Shown one piece after another: positions 23,215 through 35,761 of a DNA stretch of 64,000 bases. The notes beneath the pieces are model-generated. The model was given only the letters and a program-made list of their open reading frames with translations, did not search any database and had not been told where the DNA came from. The DNA is from Moelleriella libera RCEF 2490. Taxonomy: Eukaryota > Ascomycota > Sordariomycetes > Hypocreales > Clavicipitaceae. Position 1 is the first letter of the stretch; every line of letters starts with the position of its first letter. The position numbers and the translations under genes are program-made. The stretch lies in NCBI GenBank assembly GCA_001636675.1, contig AZGY01000018.1, positions 590,942 through 654,941 on the forward strand. The letters run 5' to 3'.

Positions 23215-26200
23215 CATCGATTCATCAATTGGCCAGTTAATTTCCCCCGACTTTCCCCTTTCTTGTCTACACAACGCCAGCCGGCTGGCAGCACGACTCG
23301 GGGCCTCGAAATATAGTTCCTATAACGGCGAGCCGCCTACGGGCTGGCGGCACCAACAAGACCGGGCGATAAAGTGCCCGCGCGTCGTGTCACAAAGGGG
23401 CAGAGGCACAGAGGCACAGAGGCACAAAGTATGCAAAATGTGTGAAGCCGTCACGGCCATCTCGGGAGAGCAAGAAGGGGGGGGCGTGGCGTGACGAGGA
23501 ATGGACTGCGGGGTGTGCATGTTCCCCGTACCGAGGAGGAAGGAGAGATCGGGGGGAGGGGCGTATGCTTATAACCCTTTGCGTGCTTACATGCACCTAG
23601 TGCATACGGAGTACGTGCAAGCATAGATAGGTGTTCTGGATACTCCCATGTATTGATTGGCCCTAGCCCTCCGTCAATGCTCCGTCTTGCAATTCGCACA
23701 CGGTTCGTTCTCAGGACTGAATCAAACATCGTGGCTGCACGGGCGGGACAAGGGAGCGCATCGTATCGCATCGTATCGTATCTTGGATGCGGACATATCT
23801 GCTCAGCGCTAGTAAGTGTCTCGAAATGAGAACTCGGCTGAAGGGTGGAGGGAGGCAGCCATATCCTCCGAATACAATATGTTTGCAATATTATAATCAG
23901 ATTTATATCATGCCATCTACTTACTCGTGTACATTGACATAAATTGAAAATGTTGGCGCCACATGAATACGCGCTGTTGGACGACAACCGAGCGACAATT
24001 TTCATTTATTCATTATTTTCCCTGCGAGAGTAAACGGAGGAAGATGAGCACCGTGGTGGTGCTCACGGCACCCATGGCGATGTCGCCATTATCCTGTTGG
24101 TTTCGCCAGGAAACTCCAGAGGTGATTTAAAGAATTTAAAGGGGGAGAAAAAAAGTAGAGAGAAAGGAGAAAGAAGAAGGAGAAGAAAAGGACCATCAGC
24201 GGCATGCCAGGGCCCGCCTGACCTGAACTCTCGCAGCAGACGTACTGGTGGTCTAGTCAATTAGAACGCCTGCGGTGGCTGTCTTAGCGTCTCACCCAGA
24301 CAGACAACCCGGCGTCGTCGTCACTATCCGTGGTCGACAACGACTAAGCCTGCATCTACTCGCCGAAAACATGTAGAACGGCGATCGAAAGCCCCTACAG
24401 ACCAATCATCCCCGGCAGCCGCAGGCGAAGAATATCGTTTCTATCGCACTGCCGTATTGCCATCCAGGAGCCACAATGAGGGTGAAAGACAAGCCTCCTC
24501 TTTCCCAGCCATCCCATGTCGTTCGGTGCGCACAGCATACAGCTCTACGCAGAGATGGACAAGGGAGGAGGGAGTGGGACACAAAACAAGGTCAGAAAAT
24601 CTTGTCCGTGGCCCATGCAATACATTAGAGGACAGCAGCCACCGATGCCTGAAGCACGCAACCTGGCTAATCGGGGGAAAATCAAACAATCCTTCTTGAA
24701 TGATCTGTCAGCCCCGTCTGCATCTGACGCTTTGTATCCGGGCTGATCAGGAGTCAGGATGCGGGACAGCCAGGCCAAAGAATGCAATTTGAGACGAGCG
24801 TGGAAGACAAATGGTCTCATCCCCTCATCGTTTCGCCCGAGTGCTCATAACGACAGGAGCCGATTGAAGAGCAGGCAGGTTTACGTCACAGATGTCATTG
24901 ACATCGCATCGGGCTTGGGCTGATACGCAAGAGAAGCAAGCTAATCGCAATACGTGTCGAGTGGCCGAGACATGCCTACCAGCAACTTGCATAAAGCCGT
25001 TGATCCTCCACCTGATTGTTCATGAGCGATAACCGTGCGAGCTGCACGGTCCGTATCTCGACGTAAGCACCGGTCGCCATGTAGCAGTCAAATCGTTCTG
25101 CCTGAAGAGCGCGTTGAGACTTGGGCTCTGGAATATCCACGAAATATCCACATCATAGCACGAGCTTCTTCAGCATTCAACACAGCATAATAACGCACAG
25201 GGAAAGCCCCAATGGTCACAATGCCGGTGAGTGTGTATCACAGGTTCGTGACAAGCCTTTGCGACGGACCGGATCCAAAGAGAAAGCAACCCAATGCCTC
25301 GGACAAAAAACTCTTCATCGCGTGGCTCTTCTCCATTTGGGCTCCCTTGTGAAATGTTGAGTCTCCCTTTGGTCCATCTACCAGCAGTCGATCCATCCCG
25401 GATCCAACTATCTGCTGCAGCAGGTGACGAGGGCTGCATGCTGAACAGTAAGACCATTTGACGTTAGACTTGAAGAGGGAGGGGCAAGCTGTGACGAGCC
25501 ATGACAGCTGCTCGCATCGACACGCCCTCGCCCAGCGGTCGTTCAGAAGACTGATTGTCCATCCTCGGGTCACGTAGCATTCCAGGGCATCATATTGCTG
25601 TTGGGCACTGGGCATTGCTTGCACTCCTCGAGCTTGGCTTGACTCGTATGCCACTCCCAGCGCGCGTAGGGAAGAATAACAGCGGTTTTCTGATGTCGGC
25701 TCTGAAGGTTCAATCAGTCGGCGCGCGAGACCGCCTCCAATGCAGAACACATGGTAAGCGGAGCATGTCCGCACAATCGTCAGATGCGCCCTCGCGGCTC
25801 GGCTGCAACGCATATCGATGTGCCCTTTGCATTGTCAAAATAGCGTTCCATCACTTCGGTACCAAACAATGCTTCTGAGGCAGCAAAGTCACGCCGGCTT
25901 TATTGTTTTCTCTTTTCTTTTCTTTTTTTTTTCTATTTTTCTCTTTTTTTTTTTTTTTGGCGTACGAGAGGCCTCGGGTTCCTTGCTTTCACAACATTCC
26001 CCAGTGAGCTGCAAGAGTGACGATGGACAGGCCGTCCATCTCTCTATGCATCATGCTATATTATCTTCCCTGTAAGATATGACTACGGGCCAAGTTGCCT
26101 GGGGCGCAAAGAGCAATGCCACGTATCGATCGAAGCCCAAAAACATCAATCGCATGGCACGCCACACTTGACATCCTGAGGAACAGCCTCGAGAGGCATT

Positions 26201-27140
26201 TCGTACAGCATTTCCGTACTGAGATGACGGTGGCCGTCACACTCCTCAAGAGATTGTCCAAGGAGCATCTCTCGACTGCTCACCATTTGGACCGTTGCTT
26301 GACAAAAGTGCAGCGGCAGCTGCTGCTGCTGCCCAGGTCCGCACAAGGTCCGAAGCTCCTGGATTCTCGGTCAACCGCTGGCTCCACCTTGCAAGAATCG
26401 ACCCCACTTCAAAAACCGAAGATGAACAGGCCACCCATGACTTTTTCCCGATGCTACGTCTTTACCGCTTGCAGGAGGAGGTACAGTAGTAGTTTCTGTA
26501 CTGCCACGCACGTTGTTGGTGATCCAATGGCAATGGTGTCTTGATCGACCTACCGTCGATGGCTTGAAGCCGACACTGCTGACGACAGGCGCCTTGCTTG
26601 TTTTCACACTAGACTTGTTCTCGAGCCCAATCATAGCCCCCGCGGCCGGGTAGCCTATTTTGCCAAGGCCCACCAGCGTGCTGCCCGTTCGAGGAAGAGA
26701 AAAAAGAGAGTAGGAGAGAACAAGGGGGAATGAGCGAAAAGGCTGCGGCGCCGCCACAGTCCGACGTTTGCACATCGCAGGCGGGGGCGGACCGCTGACA
26801 GCCACCGATCGCGACTATCGATGGCACAAAAAGAGGCCTTTTGTCACTGCCGGGCACGACAGCGGATATATGATGCTCAAACAACTTGTTTGTTTCCCAT
26901 GTGCCGCTACCTCGATGACGACCGTATCTTTGGGCAATATCAGTGCAGCGTGACATTACCACGATACGACAGAGCCCATAATAGTAGTGCATATTTCTGC
27001 TTCCTGATAGTTTGGTGGCTGGGCCCTGTTGGCTGGATGACGCTGCGTGAATGGTCACTTGCAGGGATGATTGGGCAAGGATGCATTTTAATTCGCGGAC
27101 TGGCTGAACGCCTCAGGCCAATATAGGCTACATTGGGTTT

Positions 27141-27221
27141 AAAAGAGAAAAAAGAAAAAAAGAAAAAAAAAGAGAGAGAGAGAGAGAGTGAGAGAGAGAG
27201 AGAGAGTGTGTGTGTGTGTGA
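27141..27221. repeat. Polypurine tract passing into GA and GT repeats
   Basis: An A-rich purine block runs into about 20 GA units and then about seven GT units. Apparent proteins on either strand here are artefacts of the repeat. Confidence 0.85.
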
Positions 27222-30200
27222 GGGCCAACATGAGGAGAACTTTGCCGTGTGTGCCGCCATCACACAAAGGAAACCCCAGGCCTTGGTTTGCACATCGTGT
27301 CATGTCAAATGATGCATGCATCGCATCAGTCTTGGAAGGGACGGAGGTCGTTATGACTGGACATACTCCGTACAGATCACACGTTGGAGCGGCTTTTTGC
27401 TCGAGGGAACCTCTGTACGTATCTGGCTCAGCTGCACTCTCTCCCTCTCCTCCTAATCCTGTCCAGCCAGCCCAAGCCCTCTCCTTCTCTTCAATCTCTT
27501 TGAGTTGACGCCATTGGCTGGCATCCGCTCGGGGGCCAGCCAATCCGCGCTCAAAGGGCGGGCCCACCCGCTGCTCCCGTTACCGCTTGGGCCAGGCAGC
27601 TTTGTGGGCGTTCCCTTCATCTTGATAGTCGTCTCGCGCGCGTGTCTGCGTGCGTGCGTTCGTGCGGCAGTACGGCCGGCGACCCTGCTTTGACTCGAAG
27701 CAGAGCCATGTTAGCAGCAGCGACAGCTATATGATATGATGCCTCGCATTATTCTGGCATCACTCAGTTGGCGACGGGCTGGGGGACAAGAAGGCTGACG
27801 GAGCGAACTGCACGTCATGCCAAGTCATACCGTGGTCAGATGCATGCTAAGGGAGGTAGGTACGAGCTTGTGGACCCTCACACCTGCCGAGGCTAAGCAG
27901 TTGCCAGCTCCAGGTTGGGAGGCAGACAGCTGTGGTCCCCCCCTCCCATCATCCCCTCCCCTCCCCCCTCCCCAGAGATGGGATGAACGCCAGAAAACTG
28001 GAGAAACGGCCTGCCTGCTTCAGTCGACAAAGGCTCGACATCTCCGGCAGCCTGCTTCCCTATCTTCGCCGCAACTGTCAGGGTTTCCCGTTTTTGTCAA
28101 AGCATGACAGCTTTTAGCTTCGCGACGTCCCCATCACACGACGACTCGCACAGGTCCCTGACCGGCCCGGCACATTTGATTGCAAGCCGCCTGCGTGCAT
28201 TTCACTCATGTCATGACTTTTGTGATATCCCTCACCCCTGACGATATGCTGCACCGTGACGGCAGCACAAGGCACGTCCGTTTCGGTCTGAAAGGAGACG
28301 ATATTCTCTCATAATGCTCTTGCGTCCCTTTTGGCGCGTCGGAGCAGCCCACCAGACATGCCGAATGGCATAGACCACTTGGTCTTTCGGGTCCAACGAG
28401 CCCCTGGCCTGGTCACCGTCGTTGAGCGTACTTTCGCGAGGACGTTGGACTGGTGCCAGCCAGTCGAAAGGTGTCACCGAAATTGCCAACCTGGCGAAAC
28501 GGCAATAGCCTGGCAGGTCTAGTTGTCACCTGGTCGCTTGAGACGCTGTCATGAACTCTTGAGTGTGATTCTGGAATTCCCAGCATGCTACACAAAGTTC
28601 TTCCTGTTTCTAGATGTTTTCTGATCGCTTCGTACGGCTTAGCGCTCATCGTTTTATAAGGTACCGTTGCATATGCGTGCGCGGCTCGACCCCTTTTGCC
28701 AGACAACTTGTGGCAGACCTGGAAACACACCGGCTTTGAATCGGTCACGTTGGTATAAGAGATGACGCAGCGGTGACCATAGCTTGTTTCACTTTCCCGA
28801 ATCGGCCTTCGTAAAGTCTGGTTGGATGCCTTCATCTTGAAGAAGAAAAAATAAGCATGGTGCAGACCTCGTATTTGTACGAATGGCACCGAGAAAACTC
28901 GGGACTCACGCAAAGCCGATAAGTTTTCGCGCTCGACGAGCCCTCTAGGCAAGCAGTCGTTTCATCGGCTCGGATTGCCCAGCCACGACCTCGGCCCATA
29001 TGGTGTCCACCGAGAGTCTCTGCCAGGAGTTCATATGGAAGGAACCTTCACGGGCGCCCAAATGGTGGGTCGTCATCAATGCTCAGCTCACCTGTCGTCA
29101 ATTGTCACTTGTCTCCATCAGGTCCATTGTTTGAAACCGGCGGGAGCCAGTTTTGCCTCAATACGACCTTGCAGATCTCACGGACGCCAACTCAAGCTTT
29201 CATCGGACCCGTATCAAGGACACATGCATATATCAGCTTACATTTGGTCGCCAAGGGGCTGGTGATCACCGCCAAGTCATGCCGATGCTTTGTCCTCGAG
29301 ACAAAGGCAATAACAGGTGCTCTCTCCTAATGCAAACCAGTTGCCCTCTTCACGAATTTTTTCTTATGGGGGACATTGACAAGCTCACCATGCACACAAC
29401 TTTACGTGCGTAAGGACCAGTTGCTAAGCTGAGGCCATGCGACCCCATCGAGCAGAGCTTCAGCCGTGGTCGCACAGACGAGCAGCTCAACCACTCTGAG
29501 ATGAGTTGCCTTTTTAATGACTCGAACAAGCCGCTTTCTGTCAGAGAGGATTTCATGACGGGAGTCAGGACTCCGAATCACGACCCAGTCTTTAGCATTA
29601 TTTGTACAGCTTTCATGGCACCAATACGTCACATAGAAACTTCTATTTTCCCCGCTCAGTTTGAAGTTGTCTTTCGAATCTGCGGAGGAGAGGAATAGGG
29701 GGGGGAGAACTGCAGAAAGGAATGGAGGGCCTCAACAGACTCAAGGATGAGGCTGCGTCCCTCTTTTGTTGCGTTACAGAATCTGATTTCAGGATTGGGT
29801 CCCCAAAGCAGTTTGGGTGTTTGCTGCTGTCGACGACGATATCGCACGGCAGCGAGCTGTGCCTTGAGCTTTGAGTTGCGACACGGTCTACACTGCCTTT
29901 TGGGGGCTTTTTTTTGCCCTTTTTGGGGGGTAGAGGGGGGAGAGAGGGGGTTTGTTTTCGCGTTGAAACCGTCCTGGACCCTCTCGCACTTGGTTCCGCA
30001 CGCCTGCTCCTACAATAGGGCAAATCGATCACGACCAGGCGAGCTCGCGAAGGGCTGCTTGTCGATTGGCCAGTCGCATCAACGAATCAGGTCAAAAAAA
30101 AAAAAAAATGACAGGTGCGCAGTGCAGTCAAGGCCGTCACCCAAGGGTCTCATCAAGAGTCTTGTGGGTTCAGCGAGACTCGCGCGGAACAAAGTCAGTA

Positions 30201-30777
30201 AACTTGTGCGATGTCGCACTTTGCCTGTGGTGGTTTTGTGCGGGAAGAGTCCACTCGACGGGGCTTCCCTGCCTGCGGACCGCCAATAGCCCAAATTGCG
30301 TGACAACTCTGCAGGACAGACATTGATTAAACGGGGACGGAAGACACACTTTATCGCAACCTGGTGGTGTGACGAGGAGACATGTCGACTGCAGTCTTGT
30401 CTCGACCCGACTCTGTTTTTCAATAGCGGGATCGATGCGCGAGCCCATGACCCGACCCGAGTTGCTGGATACGCAAGAGTTGAGCCAGGAGCCCTACTTC
30501 TGATCGGGACTGCAGCAAGCCAAACACGATGAGTTCGGGCGGAGGAATCGGAGTCTCAGCAGTTTCAATGTGCACGCGCAGTGACAGACCCTCTTCGAAG
30601 GGCACATGTCAGTTCGTCGGTTCTTTGCGCCCGGCGTCGTTCCCGCCTGTTAATTCAGGCGATTATGCAGACAATGTGCGCGGGAGAATGATGAGTGGTC
30701 GACATGCGAAGCTGGGTTCAAAGAGAAAATGTTTCACCGGCGCATGAGTGCTAGTGCGAGGTGAAATTACCTGTCAA

Positions 30778-32247
30778 TCAAGCTCGGCCGCCTCTGCCGC
30801 GTCCCCTTCCCCTGCCTCTTCCGCCTCCTCTACCACGACCACCGCCTTTTTTCCCGCCCCTACCTCCTGACCGGCCATCGAACCTCTCATAGAGCAGCTC
30901 GTCACCGAATACTGCCTCACCAAAGCGCATGAAATTCACCAGCCCTCGGTCCACCACCGCCACCAGGACATTCCTATGGCCATGTTTCAGGCGTTGGTAT
31001 AATCTGCCGGGCCCATGCCAGGCGGCACTGGGAGGATTCATGGGCGTTGTCTCCAGCAGCGCCGTCATTTGCTCCCGTGTGGGAAGGCCAGAATCTGCCG
31101 TATCTGCGACGGCTACGTGGAAATCTGGCGCCGGCGGGTTTTTCTTCGAGAACGAGCTACCTCTGGCTTTCCAGACGTAGAAGTGAACCCGAAAAGGCTC
31201 CTCTACCACGCATGACGCAGAGGAGGCGGCGTCTGGTCTGTGACGCGCGAATAGTTCGAGTTGTCGATAAATGGGTCTGTAGGCTCGATAGATTCCTGGT
31301 GACACGAGAGGACCAAATGGGGGCCTATGATCAGCCTGCCTGTTCTCATGAATGAATGAAAACAGCCACTGCCAAAGGGTTTGGAGGGGAGAAACTGTCG
31401 CCGCCGCTGATGCACAACGCTCTTCGCTGGCAAACAAGGAGCGCTTTGTAGATGTCGCGCGCATGACATGAAAGCCAGCCCTCTTGAGATGCGCATACAC
31501 TTGATATTTGGGCAGCGTCGTCTTGCCTCGCTCTCCCTCGAAGCCGATGAGAAGTGAGTAAGCTGCCTGCAGGCTGAGCGGCATGCCAACGTGATAGTCA
31601 TCCGGGCCATAGGGGCTCTTGGAAGCTGTGCCGTGGACGACCTTTGGCAGCAAACTTTCAAAGCTTGCATCCGGCCACCAGATATCAACGGTACCCCGTT
31701 CTATCAAGTACAGGGCTTCCTCGGGCAGAAGCCACAGTCGACCGACGCCCAGCTGGTCCTTTTCTGCCCCGGAAACGACGCGGCCGATATCTCGCATCCA
31801 GTTTCCGCGCTCGTGCTCCACGACGACGACGCGTTGCTGCAGCAGCGCATCGTCCGAGGAGGCCATTGGCTCTGCGTGTGTCGTCCACCAGTCTGGGAAA
31901 TACCACGCTCGGATCCATGCTTCTGGGCGATGAAATCGTGTGTAGCTGAGGACGTCCTCGAGCGCCTGGCGACTGGCCTCGAGTGTGTCGTCTTGAGCTC
32001 GCGTTCCATGAGATTCAAAGTCTTTCTCGCCCTTACGGATGACTTTGCGCGAGACGTGCTTCTTGTTGAACATGGATGCGAAGAGCTTGTAGTCTGGCAG
32101 TTCATCTTCCACGTCTTCTTCCTGCTGTTGTTGTTGATGCTGCTGCTGCTTGATCTGTGCGGCATCTTCGGCCTCGAACGGTGATGCTGTTCCTGCTCCG
32201 ACACGAAGCGCCTCGAGGCTGGGGCTTTCGTCATCGTCGAAAGGCAT
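30778..32247 (-). CDS. SEN54: tRNA-splicing endonuclease subunit SEN54
   Basis: One unspliced frame; from the Met at 32247 (MPFDDDES) it gives 489 aa. SEN54 is the structural partner of catalytic SEN2 in the heterotetramer that removes introns from pre-tRNAs. Recognition rests on the N-terminal domain: RKGEKDFESHGT and EASRQALEDVLSY (about 80-110), then GRVVSG and RLWLLPEEALYLIERGTVDIWW (about 165-205), the hallmark of the SEN54 N domain, and MPLSLQAAYSLLIG. The C-terminal part (YVWKAR...FHVAVADT and on) is the degenerate endonuclease-like fold. Residues about 30-45 are Gln-rich. The last 30 or so residues are almost only Gly and Arg (RGRG repeats), an RGG-type tail. The frame stays open to 32424, so a start or exon further upstream is possible. 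It is convergent with nothing on its 3' side and lies about 540 bp from a tRNA gene that carries an intron. Confidence 0.9.
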   Translation of the reverse strand: MPFDDDESPSLEALRVGAGTASPFEAEDAAQIKQQQHQQQQQEEDVEDELPDYKLFASMFNKKHVSRKVIRKGEKDFESHGTRAQDDTLEASRQALEDVLSYTRFHRPEAWIRAWYFPDWWTTHAEPMASSDDALLQQRVVVVEHERGNWMRDIGRVVSGAEKDQLGVGRLWLLPEEALYLIERGTVDIWWPDASFESLLPKVVHGTASKSPYGPDDYHVGMPLSLQAAYSLLIGFEGERGKTTLPKYQVYAHLKRAGFHVMRATSTKRSLFASEERCASAAATVSPLQTLWQWLFSFIHENRQADHRPPFGPLVSPGIYRAYRPIYRQLELFARHRPDAASSASCVVEEPFRVHFYVWKARGSSFSKKNPPAPDFHVAVADTADSGLPTREQMTALLETTPMNPPSAAWHGPGRLYQRLKHGHRNVLVAVVDRGLVNFMRFGEAVFGDELLYERFDGRSGGRGGKKGGGRGRGGGRGRGRGRGRGGRA

Positions 32248-32788
32248 ACTTATCGTGGTATCGGGCGAACCGCTCAGGTGCCGAATATGATGGCGTTTCC
32301 CCCGGAGCGCGCCACCGCCAGAAGCAGACTCATCCTCCGAAACGTACGAAGAGGGGAAATATTGGACCAAGTACACCAGAGAGTGCGTGTGCAAGAGCAA
32401 CTTCTGCTTGTTGCAGCAGCCCAAATCAAAAGCTACAGGTTGGACTTTGGATGGGGAAGAGAATTCCGGGTGGGACTGATTGTTAGACTTCTGAGATCAC
32501 TCTTTTTTTTTCTTTCCTTGTCTGACCGCGGTCTACTGCTGATGAGCTCGAATACGGGATGTTCTGAAAAAGGCCCCTTGAAGGCCTCGTGAACTTCCCC
32601 AAGTGGCAAGTTCAAGGCCTTTTATTAAATTCTGTCGATTTTCGCGATGCAGCTGTTTCTCGGCGAACTATTAACCTAGCGTCTTTGAACAACTCATTTG
32701 AGTGGGCCTCTCAACACCTCAGAGCAATCTTGACGGCTAGCGGTCATCCATTGATATGATATGATAAGTCTTCGATCACCTGACATAT

Positions 32789-32882
32789 GCGAGTCTGGCC
32801 GAGTGGTTAAGGCGTTGTGTTTAGGTTTCCGCTTAATCCGCAATGGGCATCGCCCGCGTAGGTTCGATCCCTACGGCTCGCA
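32789..32882 (+). tRNA. tRNA-Leu (anticodon UAG) with a 12-nt intron
   Basis: The acceptor stem GCGAGTC pairs with GGCTCGC at 32875-32881, with A at 32882 as discriminator. The D arm is GGCCGAGTGGTTAAGGC, the B box/T arm is GTAGG-TTCGATC-CCTAC, and a long variable arm (GGGCATCGCCC) marks a class II tRNA (Leu or Ser). The anticodon stem TTGTG/CGCAA encloses 19 nt. Taking the loop as TTTAGG plus C leaves a 12-nt intron after position 37 and gives anticodon TAG. The GTTTAGG context resembles the intron-containing yeast tRNA-Leu(UAG). The tRNA call is strong; the exact intron boundaries are inferred. Confidence 0.85.
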
Positions 32883-34400
32883 ACAGAAGAGGAAATTGTG
32901 GTATTTGAACACTGATTGTGGAAAACTTTTTTTGCCGTTCAAGCGAGGCTGTTGCAAGGGAACTTTTTTCTCCTTCTCCCTCGGACGGACCTGAATCTGC
33001 GTATATTGCGAAGAGACTCCAAAGGATTGTGATGTTTTGCCTACAATCCTACGCAACGCAATGAATAACTACTTACTATCTAGCACGTAGTATGTACCTT
33101 GAAACTCAAAGATACATTGTGACATATACCCGAATATGTTTGCTAAGCCATTGCGCGTCTCTCAGTTGCGCCTCAATTAAATGACCACGCCACGCATCAA
33201 ATGGTAGAGGATTCGCAAGCTCATGACGAGCCGCACAAATGAGAGGAGAGGGAGCGGTCACAACGACGCTGGGGTTGGACTCATCGGGAAGCGAATTTCG
33301 CAAACAGAGCAGCTTCTGCGGACCTTGATGCGAGGGCAAAACTACCTTATCCAATCTCGTCAGGGGCCTGCAGGGTAGCAAGTGATATTGCGCATTGCCA
33401 TGTTGGTCGAAACTAGCCCCGTCATGTCTTTGATTACAAGTTGTTTCAAGCTTAAGACGAGACTCATGCAGCGTGCTTATTTGTCGAACAGCCGTCGACA
33501 GCTTAATGGCAGTCTAATTGCCGGGCGCGCTTGGACGAACGCGCGCTCGCTGTTTTCCTTTCCCTGGACTGCTGGTGCTCAGCAAATGTGCCCGCTTCAC
33601 GTATGCGGAGCAATGTTTGCTGCACCGTGCCCGTCATGCATCGACGACATCCAGGGTCGCACAGTCACAGACAACCCCTGATCCAGGCGCGCAACATGAC
33701 AGCAGCAGCTGGTATTGGTCGTATGCAGTATGTGCCTAGTATGTATTGTATGTATTTGCCTACCTTTTGTATGTATGTAGGTATGTAGGTTGGTGGCACT
33801 CTAGTCGTTTCGTCGTTTTGGTGTTTCACATTGCTTATTCGGGAACGCCGCACGTTCTCATTTTGGAAATCCATCCTTTGACCATATTCCCGTCCATGTG
33901 TCGTCGACGATACGGGACAGCAAATGAGCCGGCTTTGATGCTGTGCACGTGGTCATGGTCGACACGTAGGTAGCTTCCGCCAAGGTAGAAACGGCGCTCG
34001 TATCGAGCGGTGATCCCATGCTGGCTTGTTGTTTGTTGGTTGGCGTTGTTGGTTGGTTGGTTGGCGCGATGCCGGCCCAAGCTTTTTTCTTTCCGCGGCT
34101 GCGTCGAAGCTAAACAAGACTGACCTACCCCACCCACTCACTGGCGCAACACCCAAAGGCCGCCGCCTTGCACAACTCACCCCGATATCAATAGCGAACC
34201 CGACCCGATCTCTCGCAAAGTGTCCATGTCTGGTCGGTTCTGATGATTGCGCGAGCCTGCTTCCGAAAGCTCAGCTCGGCTTCTCTCATCCTCGCGCCAG
34301 GTGCTCCGCCCAAGCCCGTGGCCGCTCGCTGCCACCGCCAGCTACTCGGTGCTGGCGGGAGCAACACGGCAGTACCACCATCAGCACCACCATCACCATC
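32883..34400. other. Intergenic region upstream of the arrestin-fold gene
   Basis: No supportable gene. It contains degenerate TATG/TAGG repeats at about 33730-33795, a GTTG-rich patch at about 34030-34060 and the presumed promoter of the arrestin-fold gene. Confidence 0.5.
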
Positions 34401-35761
34401 ATGGCCTCAGCCCCAGCCAGCGTGAGAGTCTCGGGGCCTCCAAATAGCAGTTTTCTCGTGGGATATCCCGGCATCTCGGCGACTCTGGTACGTCTATATT
34501 CGCAATCTCTTTCCTCCCCCCTCTCCCCTTCCCACCTACGTTGCTGACAGCTCGCTGACCTCGCCATGTTACCAGCCGCGAATCGAGGGCAAAGTCGAGA
34601 TCCGTCCAGGCCAAGGGTTTTCAATGCCGGTACCCATTTCCCTCGTCCGCATATCTCTACAGAAACGCGAGACGATTCACCCCGACGCCGACAGCCTGAC
34701 CAAGCGCCATCTCGGTACCCCCCGTAAGGAAGCTACAGATGTCGTCGGCAAGGAGGTCTTGTTGTTTCGTTGCGCCACCGGCAAGGAGGCGGAGAGCGTC
34801 ATGGCCATGGACCTGCCTTTTGTCCTCTTCATTCCCTTCGGTCGGGGCGGCGAAGAGGCAAACCGAAGAATACCGCCGGCATCGCTGCAACTTCCCAGCA
34901 GAACGGCCGAGACGTGTTATGAGCTCGTCGTCACGTTGCAGCAAGGCCACAGCAGCCAGTTCAAATACAACTTTCCGGTCCCTCTCCAGCGCTACGATAC
35001 CCTGTCGACATTCGGCATGTACAACAAGCCGGAGACGAAACTCGTGACAACGGACAACATTGTCCACCTGGGCATCAACCTTCCGCGGTGGAGTTATGGC
35101 CCGGGAGATCCCATCACCGTCTACATCAAGCTCTCGCCAAACTTGGACTGGCTGAGCAAAGCCAGAAGAGTGAACATTGAGAAGATCAATCTCACCATCG
35201 AAGAAGAGGTCACGTACAACCCGGAAGGGGACGAGCCAGTGAGAAAAGTCAACAAGCTGTCGAAGCAGGTGCAAGTGGTCAAGATGAAAATCCCCGAGGC
35301 TGGCTACGCCACGAATATCGGGCTCGTATTTCCGTCAAAGGACTTGAGAGACTCGGACGGCATCGTGAAGCGAGGCAAGACGTCATTTCCGCTCTACGAG
35401 GTTTCGTCTTTTACCACGACGTCGACATTGTACAAGATTGAGTTTTTTCTCAACATCAAGGTGAGCCCGAGTGCTTGCCATCCTGCTGATCCCCCATTGC
35501 TGACGAGTCGTCACACAGGTTCAACTGAGTGGTGCCAAGGACGTGTCATTACGACAACCAATCGTCATCTGCCCCCTCGATCAGCAAGCCTGCAAGGAGG
35601 AAATGGACGCCATCGAGCAAGCCGCCAAGGACGCCGCGCACGTTGACCCCAACAATCCCATGCTCCCAGCGCGCACCATCATTCTGGCCAATGATCGAGA
35701 TGCCCTGCGCGCGTTGGGCCTGTGTATGCTTGGCGGACAAAAAAAGCCGTTCATCGATTGA
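34401..35761 (+). CDS. Arrestin-fold protein
   Basis: Three exons, 34401-34487, 34576-35460 and 35519-35761, encode 404 aa with all junctions in phase 0. Introns are 88 and 58 bp with GTACGT and GTGAGC donors. The body has the beta-sandwich pattern of arrestin-like proteins: PRIEGKVEIRPGQGFSMPVPISLVRISLQKRE (about 30-60), LPFVLFIPF, LPSRTAETCYELVVTL (the N-lobe PS-x-E-x-x-YEL-x-V motif, about 125-145), then a C-lobe GINLPRWSYGPGDPITVYIKL and ITLTIEE-like strands (about 175-215). It ends with a short acidic helix and LCMLGGQKKPFID. Fungal arrestin-like proteins are adaptors, often bringing ubiquitin ligases to plasma-membrane transporters. No PPxY motif is visible, so a ligase-adaptor role is uncertain and no gene symbol is given. 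Confidence 0.83.

Larger units (their letters stand above)
19760..30777. other. About 11-kb gene-poor stretch
   Basis: I find no reading frame or plausible exon chain here, whereas the rest of the window averages about one gene per 2.5 kb. Open frames are mostly under 200 codons, overlap on both strands and translate to biased sequence. It contains many microsatellites: CAG at 22389-22419, AATC at 23185-23214, T-rich at 25917-25960 and GA/GT at 27141-27221, plus homopolymers at about 23033-23052 and 30094-30108. Base composition stays near that of the neighbouring DNA, so it is not an obvious AT-rich RIP block. It could hold non-coding transcripts, fast-evolving small genes with many introns, or old decayed sequence. 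Confidence 0.55.

Noticed and set aside
25238..25813. Minus-strand frame of 191 codons
   Set aside because: No domain, no start context and no codon pattern different from the other strand.
28413..28952. Minus-strand frame of 179 codons
   Set aside because: No recognisable motif; similar chance frames occur throughout this gene-poor stretch.
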